A program made the position numbers and the translations under genes. This document shows, piece after piece, positions 40,520 to 48,840 of a stretch of 50,699 nucleotides of DNA (position 1 is its first letter; the number at the start of each line of letters is the position of its first letter). The notes below the pieces were generated by a model. The model was not told where the DNA came from and ran no database searches. It saw nothing but the letters and a program-made list of their open reading frames with translations. Origin of the DNA: Clostridiales bacterium. Lineage in GTDB: Bacteria > Bacillota > Clostridia > Christensenellales > Borkfalkiaceae. The DNA lies in assembly GCA_015055525.1 (NCBI GenBank), contig SVHZ01000009.1:1-50699 (forward strand), given 5' to 3'.

Positions 40520-41356
40520 ATGCAAGATTATTTTTTATCTGCTTTTGCAGATGAGTTTTCCAGCGATTTTGAAACTCAATGCAAAGCGTTAAATAAATTT
40601 GGGTTTAGCCATATTGAACTTAGGGGGATTAACGGTAAAAACGTTTCAACTCTTATAGATGAAGAAGTTGAAATGGTAAAGAACACGCTTATCCGCTATA
40701 ACGTTAAAGTTTCTTCTATCGGTTCTCCGCTTGGTAAAATTTCGTTAGACGGCGACGTTGATTTGCATTTTGAAACTGCTAAAAACGTATTTAATATCGC
40801 AAAAAATCTTGGAGCAAAGTACGTTAGAGTTTTTAGTTTTTACCTTCCAGAAGGTAAAACTAGAAAAGATTGCAAAGGGCAAGTTGTTAAACTTTTGGAA
40901 AAACTTCTTGATATGGCTGACGATTACGGCGTTACCTTATGCCACGAAAACGAAGCGTTAATTTACGGGGAATCTCCCGATGATTGTCTATTTTTATTAA
41001 ATACTTTTAACGGTAGGTTAAAATGCGTTTTTGATATGGGCAATTTTGTTTTAGATGGTTATAATCCGTTTGACGCTTATAAAAAATTATACGATTATAT
41101 ACAATATTTTCACGTAAAAGACGCTCTTTACGAAGGGGCAATCGTTCCCGCGGGTAAAGGAAATGCTGAAATTTCTAAAATATTAAACGATTTTAGAAAA
41201 GATAACAAAGGTTTTTTTATAACGTTAGAACCGCATTTGCAAACTTTTTCCGGGTTAAACGCTCTCGTTGGAAAAGCGTTTGATAATCCTTTTAAGTATG
41301 AAAACCAAGAAAAAGCGTTTGAAGATGCGGTCAAAAAGTTGAGAGAAATTTTATGA
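40520..41356 (+). CDS. Sugar phosphate isomerase/epimerase (xylose-isomerase-like TIM barrel)
   Basis: This TIM-barrel protein, 278 residues, belongs to the IolE/AP-endonuclease-2-like fold family that isomerises or epimerises sugars with a divalent metal. Metal-ligand blocks are VTLCHENEALIYGE near residue 140, LKCVFDMGNFVLDGYNP near 175, YFHVKDALYEGAIVPAGKG near 195 and FITLEPHLQTFSG near 235. It overlaps nagB by 4 bp, so its substrate is probably an amino sugar or a derivative; the exact reaction is unknown. GGAG precedes the start. Confidence 0.85.
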   Translation: MQDYFLSAFADEFSSDFETQCKALNKFGFSHIELRGINGKNVSTLIDEEVEMVKNTLIRYNVKVSSIGSPLGKISLDGDVDLHFETAKNVFNIAKNLGAKYVRVFSFYLPEGKTRKDCKGQVVKLLEKLLDMADDYGVTLCHENEALIYGESPDDCLFLLNTFNGRLKCVFDMGNFVLDGYNPFDAYKKLYDYIQYFHVKDALYEGAIVPAGKGNAEISKILNDFRKDNKGFFITLEPHLQTFSGLNALVGKAFDNPFKYENQEKAFEDAVKKLREIL

Positions 41357-42111
41357 AAACGTTCAAAAGTGATAAATTGACTATAAAAATATATGAAGAT
41401 AGAGAAAAAATGGGCAAGGGGTCTGCTATCGATATTAAAAACGCCATTTTAAGTTTGCTTGAAAAAAACGACGAGATAAATATGATATTTGCCGCCGCTC
41501 CTTCGCAAAACGACGTGTTAAAAGAATTAGTTTCCGATAAAGATATTAAATGGGAAAAAGTAAATGCTTTTCACATGGATGAATATATCGGATTAGAAAA
41601 ATGCGCTCCTCAAAGATTTTCTAATTTTTTAACGGAAAAAATATTTTCAAAAGTAAATTTTAAGAGTGTAAATTTAATTGACGCAACGTCAAAAAACGTT
41701 GAAGAAGAAATTTCTAGATATTCAAACTTATTAAAAGAATTTCCACCGCATATAGTTGTTTTGGGAATTGGTGAAAACGGTCATATAGCGTTTAACGACC
41801 CGGGTTTTGCCGATTTTAACGACAAAAAACTTGTAAAGGAAGTAACGCTTGATGAAAAGTGCCGTCAACAACAGGTAAACGACGGTTGCTTTGATTGTTT
41901 AGATAAAGTTCCTAAAACTGCTCTTACTCTTACAGTTCCAGCGCTAGTTAGCGCTAAGTATTTGTTTTGCGTAGTTCCAACAACGTTAAAAGCGCAAGCG
42001 GTTTACGATACCGTTTGCGGGGAAGTTACCGAAAATTGCCCGGCAAGTATTTTAAGAACGAAAGACGGGGCTATTTTATATTTAGATAGCGAGAGTGCAA
42101 AGTTATTATGA
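41353..42111 (+). CDS. nagB: Glucosamine-6-phosphate deaminase-like protein NagB
   Basis: NagB converts glucosamine-6-phosphate to fructose-6-phosphate and ammonia. It has 252 residues, normal size. Blocks are AFHMDEYIGL near residue 75 (catalytic Asp), VVLGIGENGHIAFNDPGFAD near 138 and VTLTVPAL-like ALTLTVPALVSAKYLF. In the GxDGHIAFNEP block Asp is replaced by Asn and Glu by Asp, a variant I have seen in NagB relatives near oxidoreductases. It overlaps both neighbours by 4 bp. Deamination of a related amino sugar is possible. Confidence 0.88.
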   Translation: MKTFKSDKLTIKIYEDREKMGKGSAIDIKNAILSLLEKNDEINMIFAAAPSQNDVLKELVSDKDIKWEKVNAFHMDEYIGLEKCAPQRFSNFLTEKIFSKVNFKSVNLIDATSKNVEEEISRYSNLLKEFPPHIVVLGIGENGHIAFNDPGFADFNDKKLVKEVTLDEKCRQQQVNDGCFDCLDKVPKTALTLTVPALVSAKYLFCVVPTTLKAQAVYDTVCGEVTENCPASILRTKDGAILYLDSESAKLL

Positions 42112-43253
42112 TTAAGATTAAAAGTGACAAAATTATCGTAGATAACAAGTTGTTTGACGGATACGTTTACGTTGAAAACGGAATTATTAAAGATGTTTCG
42201 ACTAAAGATTTATCTGCAAACGAATTTTACGATTATACGGGTAGTTACGTAAGCCCGGGGTTTATTGATATTCACACTCACGGCGGTGGGGGTTATCCTT
42301 TTGCGTCTAGTGATGCTGAAAGCGTATTAAACGCTTGTGATTTTCACTTAAAATACGGAACAACGTCAATTTTGCCTACTATTTCAACTGATGAAATAAA
42401 CGAAATGGTCAAATCCCTTGAAAATATAAAAAAAGCGATGGTTGACGGCAAGGCAAAGGGGAATATTTTAGGCGCGCATTTAGAAGGCCCTTATTTATCA
42501 AAAAATCAAATAGGCGCTCAGTCTAAAGAGAACGCTAAAATTCCAAGTGAAAGTGAATACGAAGATATTATACAAAAGTTTGAAAAAGTTATTTTAAGGT
42601 GGACTTACGCCCCTGAAATTGACGTCGATCAAAAGTTTGTTAAAACGCTTAATAAAAACGGGATAATTGCATCAGCGGGGCATAGCGACGCCAAGTTTGA
42701 AGATATGAAAAAAGCCGTTGAAAACGGCTGTAATTTAGTTACGCATTTATATAGTTGCACTTCAACCGTAACAAGAGATCGTGGATTTAGAAGTCTTGGC
42801 GTAATTGAAAGCGCGTATTTGCTCGATGAACTCTTCGTTGAGATAATTGCAGACGGAAAACATCTTCCCATTGAACTTATCAAAATGATAATTAAAATCA
42901 AGGGCGAAGATAAAGTTTTATTAGTTACAGATAGCCTTGAAATTGCCGGCTCTACCGCTAAAGAAGGCGTTATGAGTGGCGTTGAATTTAAGGTTGAAAA
43001 CGGCGTTTGTATGCTCAAAGACGGCACGGGTTTTGCAGGAAGTATTGCAACTTCTAATCTATTGATAAAAACTCTCGTTGAAGGTTGCAATTATTCTATT
43101 CCGTTTGCCGTTAAAATGCTCACGGAAACACCCGCTAAGTTGCTTAACTTGAATAAGGGAAAAATAAAACCCAATTACGATGCGGATATTATAGTGTTTG
43201 ACGATAAAATTAACGTTTCAACGGTATTTGTTGGCGGTAAAAAAGTTATTTAG
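42108..43253 (+). CDS. nagA: N-acetylglucosamine-6-phosphate deacetylase NagA
   Basis: NagA removes the acetyl group from N-acetylglucosamine-6-phosphate, feeding NagB. It has 381 residues. Metal and catalytic blocks are GFIDIHTHGGGGYPF near residue 55, GAHLEGPYLSKNQIGAQS near 125, SAGHSDAKFEDM near 185, THLYSCTSTVTRDRG near 205, EIIADGKHLP near 242 and the catalytic Asp in LLVTDSLEIAGS near 270. Its end overlaps by 8 bp the end of a convergent AraC gene. Confidence 0.93.
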   Translation: MIKIKSDKIIVDNKLFDGYVYVENGIIKDVSTKDLSANEFYDYTGSYVSPGFIDIHTHGGGGYPFASSDAESVLNACDFHLKYGTTSILPTISTDEINEMVKSLENIKKAMVDGKAKGNILGAHLEGPYLSKNQIGAQSKENAKIPSESEYEDIIQKFEKVILRWTYAPEIDVDQKFVKTLNKNGIIASAGHSDAKFEDMKKAVENGCNLVTHLYSCTSTVTRDRGFRSLGVIESAYLLDELFVEIIADGKHLPIELIKMIIKIKGEDKVLLVTDSLEIAGSTAKEGVMSGVEFKVENGVCMLKDGTGFAGSIATSNLLIKTLVEGCNYSIPFAVKMLTETPAKLLNLNKGKIKPNYDADIIVFDDKINVSTVFVGGKKVI

Positions 43254-44055
43254 AAAGGTTTTTATCGTTAGTCAATTTTTCCTTGCTTGGACAGTAGCCG
43301 AAAGTGTTAATATACTGTTTATAAAAACCAACGTAGGTGTCAAAACCGCAGGAAGAGAAAACGTCAACGGGCTTTTTCCCGCGTTGAATAAGTTTTTGGG
43401 CGTGAATAAGTCTTTTTGAATTAACGTATTTTTTAGGCGTGGTTTTAAGTTGGGTTTTGAAAATTTTGTGTAGGTATTGCTCGGTTATATAGAAGTTATT
43501 GCTAATGTCTTTTATTGATTTTAGCGTAAATAGATTATCGTTAACGTACTCTAAAATCTTAGTTAGGAGCGGAGAAATTTCAAGCGGGATATTTAGCGAC
43601 TTGTCTGAATTTATGCTGAGAACGTAAAAAAGTTCTTTCAAAATTGATGGCAAAACGTCTTGAAAATCAGTTTTAGTTAAGTTTTTAGAATAATAGTCTA
43701 ATCTTCCAAACAACTCTTTGATAATGCCGTCAGTAGGGCAGTTGATAACTTCAACGTCGCTTGGTATTCGCCTTACAAGGTCATCGCTTATTATAGAGGA
43801 ATCAAACGATGCGTTAATTCTTTCGTATTCGGCATTTGAAAGAATTTCGATATAATGATAAAGTTTAGGTCTTATAAAAACCAAGTCGTTCTTTTTAAGG
43901 TGATAACGCCTGTTTTCAATAACGTAATCGGCGTCGCCTTTAATAAAGTATAAAATCTCGCAAAGGTTGTGCGAGTGGTTCTTAAAATCGGTGGTTTTTT
44001 TAGGATTTTCAAACGAAACGTGGTTATACGTCAATTTTTCATTTTCGATAATCAT
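43246..44055 (-). CDS. AraC-family regulator of the NagA/NagB locus
   Basis: It has 269 residues: a cupin-like N-terminal domain (HSHNLCEILYFIKGDADYVI and NDLVFIRPKLYHYIEIL) and C-terminal helix-turn-helix pair (IKDISNNFYITEQYLHKIF and PVDVFSSCGFDTYVGFYKQY, with FGYCPS). It is convergent with nagA and divergent from the oxidoreductase gene, whose start is about 95 bp away, so it probably controls the oxidoreductase and perhaps the whole locus. The inducer is likely an amino sugar or its phosphate (inference). Confidence 0.88.
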   Translation of the reverse strand: MIIENEKLTYNHVSFENPKKTTDFKNHSHNLCEILYFIKGDADYVIENRRYHLKKNDLVFIRPKLYHYIEILSNAEYERINASFDSSIISDDLVRRIPSDVEVINCPTDGIIKELFGRLDYYSKNLTKTDFQDVLPSILKELFYVLSINSDKSLNIPLEISPLLTKILEYVNDNLFTLKSIKDISNNFYITEQYLHKIFKTQLKTTPKKYVNSKRLIHAQKLIQRGKKPVDVFSSCGFDTYVGFYKQYINTFGYCPSKEKLTNDKNLSK

Positions 44056-44151
44056 AGTTTCATATTAGCACAGTTTAATTTATTAATCAATAAAGATTTC
44101 CAAATCTTTGTTTAATTTTAGAAATATATTTTATTTATAATGGAGAATAAT

Positions 44152-45222
44152 ATGAAAAAACTCAACGTTGCAATAATTGGACAAGGCAGATCGGGAAGAA
44201 GTATTCACGGGGCTTATTACCTTTCAGAGCGCAATCAATACTTTAACGTTAAATACGTTGTGGAGATGGACGCGCGCCGTCGCAAAATTGCGGAAGAAAT
44301 GTACGCTGGTGCAAAAAGTTTAAGTGATTATACCGAACTTTTTGATAAAACCGACGTTGACTTAGTGGTTAACGTATCTTACTCGGAAATGCATTACGCT
44401 ATCACTAAAGACCTTTTACAGCACGGCTTTAACGTGTTAGTTGATAAGCCTTTTGCTAAAACTCGTTACGAGTGCGATGATTTAATTAAAACTGCTAAGG
44501 AAAAAGGCGTGTTACTTGCAGTATTTCATAACTCTCAACCGTCTCCTTTCTTCGTTCACGCTCAAAAACTTATTGCAGACGGGGTTTTAGGTGACGTTAA
44601 ACAAGTTAGCATAAGATATAGTGGTTTTTCACGCCGTTGGGATTGGCAAACTTTACAAAAGAAAGTTGGTGGTAGCGCTTACAATACAGGGCCTCACCCG
44701 ATTGCCCTTGCGTTAGGCTTTTTAGATTTTGATAAAAACACCAAGGTAGTTTACTCTAAACTTGATCTTGCTTTAACAAGTGGCGACGCTGAAGATTACG
44801 TTAAAATTTTGCTTTCAGCGCCAAATAAACCGCTTATTGATATTGAAATTAATTCAACTGACGCATTTAGCGGTTATAACCTTAAAATTCAAGGCTCTAA
44901 GGGAACGCTTATGAGTACGCCGTCTTGGTACAAGTTAAAATATATTGTTGACGGTGAAAATCCGTATCAGCCTGTTATTGAAGAGTCGTTGCAAGATGAA
45001 AACGGCGCTCCGCTATATTGCTCTGAAAAACTTATTGCGCACGAAGAAAGTGGCGATTACGAAGGAACTGCGTTTGATATCGGTACTGCAGAAGTATATA
45101 AGAGCGTGTATAACGCGCTTGTTAACGGCGAAGAATTATTCGTAACCCCAGAGCAAGCGTCGATGGTAATAAGCGTTATTGAAACGGCTCACGCAGAAAA
45201 TCCTCTTCCGCTAAAATTCTAA
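44152..45222 (+). CDS. Gfo/Idh/MocA-family NAD(P)-dependent sugar oxidoreductase
   Basis: This enzyme family oxidises or reduces sugars, inositols and related cyclic polyols. The ATG at 44152 is chosen because GGAG (44142-44145) lies just upstream; an ATG at 44140 overlaps this site. It has 356 residues. The Rossmann motif is VAIIGQGRSGRSIHGAYYL; the cofactor loop KPFAK reads VLVDKPFAKTRYECDDL near residue 100; the substrate-side GGSAYNTGPHPIALALGFLD near 180 carries the catalytic His. It is followed by a terminator. Confidence 0.9.
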   Translation: MKKLNVAIIGQGRSGRSIHGAYYLSERNQYFNVKYVVEMDARRRKIAEEMYAGAKSLSDYTELFDKTDVDLVVNVSYSEMHYAITKDLLQHGFNVLVDKPFAKTRYECDDLIKTAKEKGVLLAVFHNSQPSPFFVHAQKLIADGVLGDVKQVSIRYSGFSRRWDWQTLQKKVGGSAYNTGPHPIALALGFLDFDKNTKVVYSKLDLALTSGDAEDYVKILLSAPNKPLIDIEINSTDAFSGYNLKIQGSKGTLMSTPSWYKLKYIVDGENPYQPVIEESLQDENGAPLYCSEKLIAHEESGDYEGTAFDIGTAEVYKSVYNALVNGEELFVTPEQASMVISVIETAHAENPLPLKF

Positions 45223-45226
45223 TAAA

Positions 45227-45258
45227 AAAGAACTTGGAAATTTCCAAGTTCTTTTTCT
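45227..45258. terminator. Bidirectional terminator closing the second amino-sugar locus
   Basis: AAAAAAGAACTTGG pairs with CCAAGTTCTTTTT around AAATTT, between convergent genes. It has nearly the same sequence as the terminator after rplL at 40362-40396. Confidence 0.9.
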
Positions 45259-46156
45259 ATTCTTCAAACAAATCAAACGCAGAAAGTAAGTATTTCCCCG
45301 TTTCGTAGAGCGCTTTTTCATAAGCCCTTAAAACGTCTAACGATAGATTATCTAAATTGTTAGTTTTGTCAAACTCTTTTAACTTGGATTTTATCGTTTC
45401 CGTGCACTCAAAAGTAAAAGGACCGCTAAAATTTATCTCGGCGAGCGCTTTTATTACGGAATAATTATCAAGCGTGGATAAAAATGGCGCGCAATGCATA
45501 TCTCTTTTACCGTCGTTATCGTTGTAATGTATTGCCTTTAAGTGGCTATTAAGCGTGAGTATATCTTCGTATTGATTTCTGAATACGTTTCCATGCCCAA
45601 CGTCGTAACACGCTTGTAATAAGGGGTGATCAAAATATTCTATAAATTCTTTTAAGCGTTCGCCTGAGTTTAGGTAATATCTTCCGTTGTTATCTTGAAC
45701 TCCAACGTTTTCAACCAAAACCATAACACCCGTTTTTTCCATAGTGGGAAGTAAAAGGTTATAAAAATCTTTATTGAGTTTAAGAGTTTCTTCTTTTGAA
45801 GTGTTACGCTTTACGCCTGCGTGAACTACCGTCATAGGAATATCTAATTCTTTGCAAACTTCTATCGAACGAATAGTTTGGTCTAATTTTTCCTGCCAAT
45901 TTTCGTTTGGGTCTAACGTTTCAAGCGTTTCAAAAGCGGGGGAGTGCGCCTGAACGAAGGTAACGCCGAGTTCGCTTGCGTAGTCCTTTAATTTTTTAAC
46001 GTCTTCACGCCAATTGTCGTGCATAAAAGCTTTAGCTTCGTCGCCGTACATACTCAAATCAGCGTATCTAAATCCAGCGAGAGAAAGTTCTTTTATTTTA
46101 TCAAATTCAGTTTTAGCGTGGCAACTAAAATCGCCCGTCGTAGTGCAAAGTTTCAT
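45257..46156 (-). CDS. Sugar phosphate isomerase/epimerase (TIM barrel)
   Basis: This is a second xylose-isomerase-like TIM-barrel protein, 299 residues. Blocks are FVQAHSPAFETLETLDPNE near residue 70, TVVHAGVKRNTSKEE near 110, MVLVENVGVQDNNGRYYL near 145, ACYDVGHGNVFRNQYED near 185, AIHYNDNDGKRDMHCAPFLS near 210 and FTFECTETIKSKL near 245. The metal ligands Glu, Asp, His and Glu are in their expected places. It lies 2 bp downstream of the acyltransferase gene on the same strand, so the two are probably co-transcribed although unrelated in function. Confidence 0.85.
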   Translation of the reverse strand: MKLCTTTGDFSCHAKTEFDKIKELSLAGFRYADLSMYGDEAKAFMHDNWREDVKKLKDYASELGVTFVQAHSPAFETLETLDPNENWQEKLDQTIRSIEVCKELDIPMTVVHAGVKRNTSKEETLKLNKDFYNLLLPTMEKTGVMVLVENVGVQDNNGRYYLNSGERLKEFIEYFDHPLLQACYDVGHGNVFRNQYEDILTLNSHLKAIHYNDNDGKRDMHCAPFLSTLDNYSVIKALAEINFSGPFTFECTETIKSKLKEFDKTNNLDNLSLDVLRAYEKALYETGKYLLSAFDLFEE

Positions 46157-46158
46157 GT

Positions 46159-47427
46159 TTATTTTTTAAGGTTCTCCTTTGCGATTTTATATAATTCTTC
46201 GGTTGCTAAGCGAAGTTTGGTTACGATGCCTTCTTTCTCTGGGAAACAGTAATATAGTAAAGATTTATCTCCTATGGAGATAACGTCGCCAATTTCGTAC
46301 CAGAAATAGTCGGAGTTAAGCGTGTAACTTGCAAGCACTCCTTGACTGTATTTAAGTGGGAAACCTATCCCTTCAAGATAGAATCCGTCTTTGTTATGAG
46401 TTAAAATGCCTTCGCCTATCTCGTATAAGCACTTATAATTAGAAAGTACCATAATTTTAACTTTGCTTTCCGTTTTATAAGTTCCGTTTTCTATCTCTTT
46501 TTTAACTTCTTCGCGTTGCCATTTATACCAGTTGGGAACGCTTTCAAACGCCGTTTCGCCATCGGTTGCTTGAAGTCTTCCAAGTTCGGTTAATTGATAA
46601 GTTTTTCCGCAGTTTTTGCAAGTTAAGGTAACGCCGTCGCCAATAGTTTTGCCTTCAACTTTACAATGCGGGCATTTATATAGCGCTCTTTCAAGCCCCT
46701 TTGCTCTAAACGGCTCTGTAATTTTAACTCCGTTTTTATATTGCCACTCAAAATTATCAAAAGTAAAAGCATCTTCAATCTTTTTTGAAAGTTCTTCAAC
46801 CGAAAGTGATTTAACTTGCTCTTTGCTTGCAAGGAGAGAAACTTTACAAGAAACGTTAACATTTCTTTTTTGAAGACAATTATAAAGTGGGTCGTAATGG
46901 AACGCGCCGTAACTTTTGATAAACACTACGGGAACGTTTAACATCTTTATAAGTTTTCCAAACCCTTCGGGGATAGGAGTGTTAGTGCCGTCTAGCGAGT
47001 AGCCTGCCTCGGGGTACATTAAAACGCTCGTTTTCAACTTTTCTAACGCGAACTTCATATCTTTTATAAGCGATACGTCATGCACGAATTTTTGGGTTGG
47101 AATACAGCCAATTTTGCGCATTAAAAGTTCTTTTCCAACGAGCGCGTCCGTCGTGGAAACGACGTTGTAATCGGTATGCTTAAAAATCTCGGCAACCATT
47201 TTAAGGTCTAAAAAGCTCGAGTGGTTCATCAATATTAAACAAGGCGTTTTAATATCGAATTTTTCGCCGTCAAAATCATAGGTAAAGTTAACGTTTTTAA
47301 GTTCGCTTTTAGATATAAGCCTAATAAGTAGTTTCAAAATTTTACTTGGACGGCAAGGTTTTCTCTTTCTCGCTGGTTTTAACGCGAGAACTTCTTCGTA
47401 TGGTAATTTTTTAACTTTAATTTTCAT
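46159..47427 (-). CDS. PlsC-like acyltransferase with fused zinc ribbon (paralogue 2)
   Basis: This 422-residue paralogue of the protein at 7146-8423 has the same plan. The HX4D motif is LMNHSSFLDLKMV near residue 70; the phosphate-binding block is YPEAGYSLDGTNTPIPEG near 140; the zinc ribbon has CPHCKVEG and CKNCGKTY near 250-275; the C-terminal region has PNWYKWQREEVKKEI. Both copies start with very basic N-termini (RKRKPCRPSKIL here), which may act as membrane-surface anchors. The function is probably lipid acylation; substrate unknown. Confidence 0.75.
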   Translation of the reverse strand: MKIKVKKLPYEEVLALKPARKRKPCRPSKILKLLIRLISKSELKNVNFTYDFDGEKFDIKTPCLILMNHSSFLDLKMVAEIFKHTDYNVVSTTDALVGKELLMRKIGCIPTQKFVHDVSLIKDMKFALEKLKTSVLMYPEAGYSLDGTNTPIPEGFGKLIKMLNVPVVFIKSYGAFHYDPLYNCLQKRNVNVSCKVSLLASKEQVKSLSVEELSKKIEDAFTFDNFEWQYKNGVKITEPFRAKGLERALYKCPHCKVEGKTIGDGVTLTCKNCGKTYQLTELGRLQATDGETAFESVPNWYKWQREEVKKEIENGTYKTESKVKIMVLSNYKCLYEIGEGILTHNKDGFYLEGIGFPLKYSQGVLASYTLNSDYFWYEIGDVISIGDKSLLYYCFPEKEGIVTKLRLATEELYKIAKENLKK

Positions 47428-47433
47428 AGATAG

Positions 47434-47463
47434 AGTTTATCATTTATTGTATACGCTTGTCAA
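47434..47463 (-). promoter_or_regulatory. Probable sigma-A promoter of acyltransferase paralogue 2
   Basis: On the minus strand TTGACA (47458-47463) is followed after 18 bp by TAAACT (47434-47439). The -10 match is weak. Confidence 0.5.
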
Positions 47464-47528
47464 TCCTTAAATTTTAATAATTTTGACAATAAAAATGCCG
47501 TTCTTTCGCAAAAAATGAAAAAATCTTG

Positions 47529-47557
47529 TTGTAAAGAAAATAAATGTGTGTTATAAT
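47529..47557 (+). promoter_or_regulatory. Sigma-A promoter of the SPFH/zinc-ribbon operon
   Basis: TTGTAA (47529-47534), a 17-bp spacer and TATAAT (47552-47557), about 33 bp before the SPFH start. Confidence 0.8.
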
Positions 47558-47590
47558 TACTTATAGTAAATTATATATAAGGGGTGTAAT

Positions 47591-48628
47591 ATGGCTTTAT
47601 TTAGGCTTAATATCGAGTGGGCTGACAGTTCGAATAATACTTTAGTTTACAAATACCCTTTCAAAAAGTCTGGGAAAGAAGTAAACAACAAGTCAACTTT
47701 AACGGTTAGAGAATCTCAATGCGCAGTTTTCGTTTACAAAGGTCAGGTGGCTGACGTTTTTGGTCCGGGGCTTTATAATCTTAAAACGGAAATCTTTCCG
47801 GTTCTTACAAAACTTGCAGCGTGGAAATACGCTTTTGAAACGCCTATTACGTTAGACGTATATTTTGTAAACACCAAGCAGTTTACAGACGTTAAGTGGG
47901 GAACTCAAAACCCGATAGTTATGCGCGATCCTGAATTTGGCGTTATAAGAGTTAGAGGTTACGGCGCGTTTGCTTTTAGGGTTGACGATCCTACGGTATT
48001 TATGAAGGAACTTTTTGGAACTAATTCCACTTTCGTTACTTCAGATATAGTATCTTATCTTAAAACAATGCTTATCTCCGCGCTTACCGACGCGCTTGGC
48101 GAAAGTAAAATTTCCGCCCTTGATTTAGCGGGTAACACTTTAGAGTTTAATGAAATCGTTAAGAGGGGTATTCAAGCAAAGTTTAACGAAATCGGCTTAA
48201 AACTCACCAATTTGTTTATTGAAAATATGTCTGTTCCGTCAGAAGTTGAAAAGGCTCTTGACGAGAGAAGTAAACTTGGCATTTTAGGTGACAAGACGGA
48301 CGTTTTAATGAGAGTTGCCGCAGCAGAGGCTATGAAAGAGGCTGCTAAAAACCCGGGTAACGGTATGGCAGGCGCTGGCGTAGGTCTTGGCGCGGGTATC
48401 GGTATGGGTCAAATGTTTGCAGAGGCGTTTAAGTCTTCTAACAACGCTAGCCAACCGAGTGAAGAAACTAAAAAATGCCCAAATTGTGGTGCGGAAGTTT
48501 CTAAAAATGCTAAATTTTGCTCAAATTGCGGTGAAAAGTTAAACGTTTCTTCGTTTTGTAGCGAATGTGGAGCAAAGGTAAGCGACGAAAATAAATTCTG
48601 CCCCAATTGTGGCAATAAAATCAAGTAA
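47591..48628 (+). CDS. SPFH-domain protein (YdjI-like) with two C-terminal zinc ribbons
   Basis: SPFH (band-7) proteins form scaffolds on membranes. The N-terminal 240 residues resemble Bacillus YdjI: LTVRESQCAVFVYKGQVADV, FGPGLYNLKTEIFPVL, FVNTKQFTDVKWGTQNPIVM and RVRGYGAFAFRVDDPTVFM. A Gly-rich linker (GAGVGLGAGIGMGQMFAEAF) leads to two C-terminal zinc ribbons, CPNCGAEV...FCSNCGEKL and FCSECGAKV...FCPNCGNKI. It has 345 residues. In Bacillus ydjGHI act with PspA in envelope stress. Here a DUF1858 gene and a YdjG-like gene follow. GGGG precedes the ATG. Confidence 0.85.
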   Translation: MALFRLNIEWADSSNNTLVYKYPFKKSGKEVNNKSTLTVRESQCAVFVYKGQVADVFGPGLYNLKTEIFPVLTKLAAWKYAFETPITLDVYFVNTKQFTDVKWGTQNPIVMRDPEFGVIRVRGYGAFAFRVDDPTVFMKELFGTNSTFVTSDIVSYLKTMLISALTDALGESKISALDLAGNTLEFNEIVKRGIQAKFNEIGLKLTNLFIENMSVPSEVEKALDERSKLGILGDKTDVLMRVAAAEAMKEAAKNPGNGMAGAGVGLGAGIGMGQMFAEAFKSSNNASQPSEETKKCPNCGAEVSKNAKFCSNCGEKLNVSSFCSECGAKVSDENKFCPNCGNKIK

Positions 48629-48640
48629 GGAGTAAAAATC

Positions 48641-48835
48641 ATGGAAAATAAAAAAATTGACGAAAACACTTTAATTATGGAAGCCGTTGAAGCAAATCCC
48701 AACGCTCCTGAAATATTACTTAGTTTTGGTATGCATTGTCTTGGTTGCGCTATCGCTCACGGTGAAACGATCGGCGAAGCGGCTCAAGTTCACGGCATTG
48801 ACGTTAACGAACTTATAGACGCGCTCAACAAATAA
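48641..48835 (+). CDS. DUF1858-domain protein (small CxxC redox protein)
   Basis: This is a 64-residue protein made of a single DUF1858 domain, also found at the N-terminus of ScdA/RIC-like iron repair proteins and next to hybrid cluster proteins. The Cys pair is in LSFGMHCLGCAIAHGETIGE near residue 34, and the rest matches VEANPNAPEILL and IDVNELIDALNK. The Cys pair suggests a redox or metal role. It has AAGGAG upstream and lies between the SPFH and YdjG-like genes, 12 and 5 bp away. Confidence 0.88.
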   Translation: MENKKIDENTLIMEAVEANPNAPEILLSFGMHCLGCAIAHGETIGEAAQVHGIDVNELIDALNK

Positions 48836-48840
48836 TTATT

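Noticed and set aside
42629-43090. Antisense frame of 153 residues inside nagA
   Set aside because: It lies entirely within a well-supported gene and matches no family.
40362-45258. A mobile genetic element bounded by inverted repeats
   Set aside because: The matching ends are self-complementary terminators and no transposase, integrase or target duplication is visible; kept only as a weak finding.
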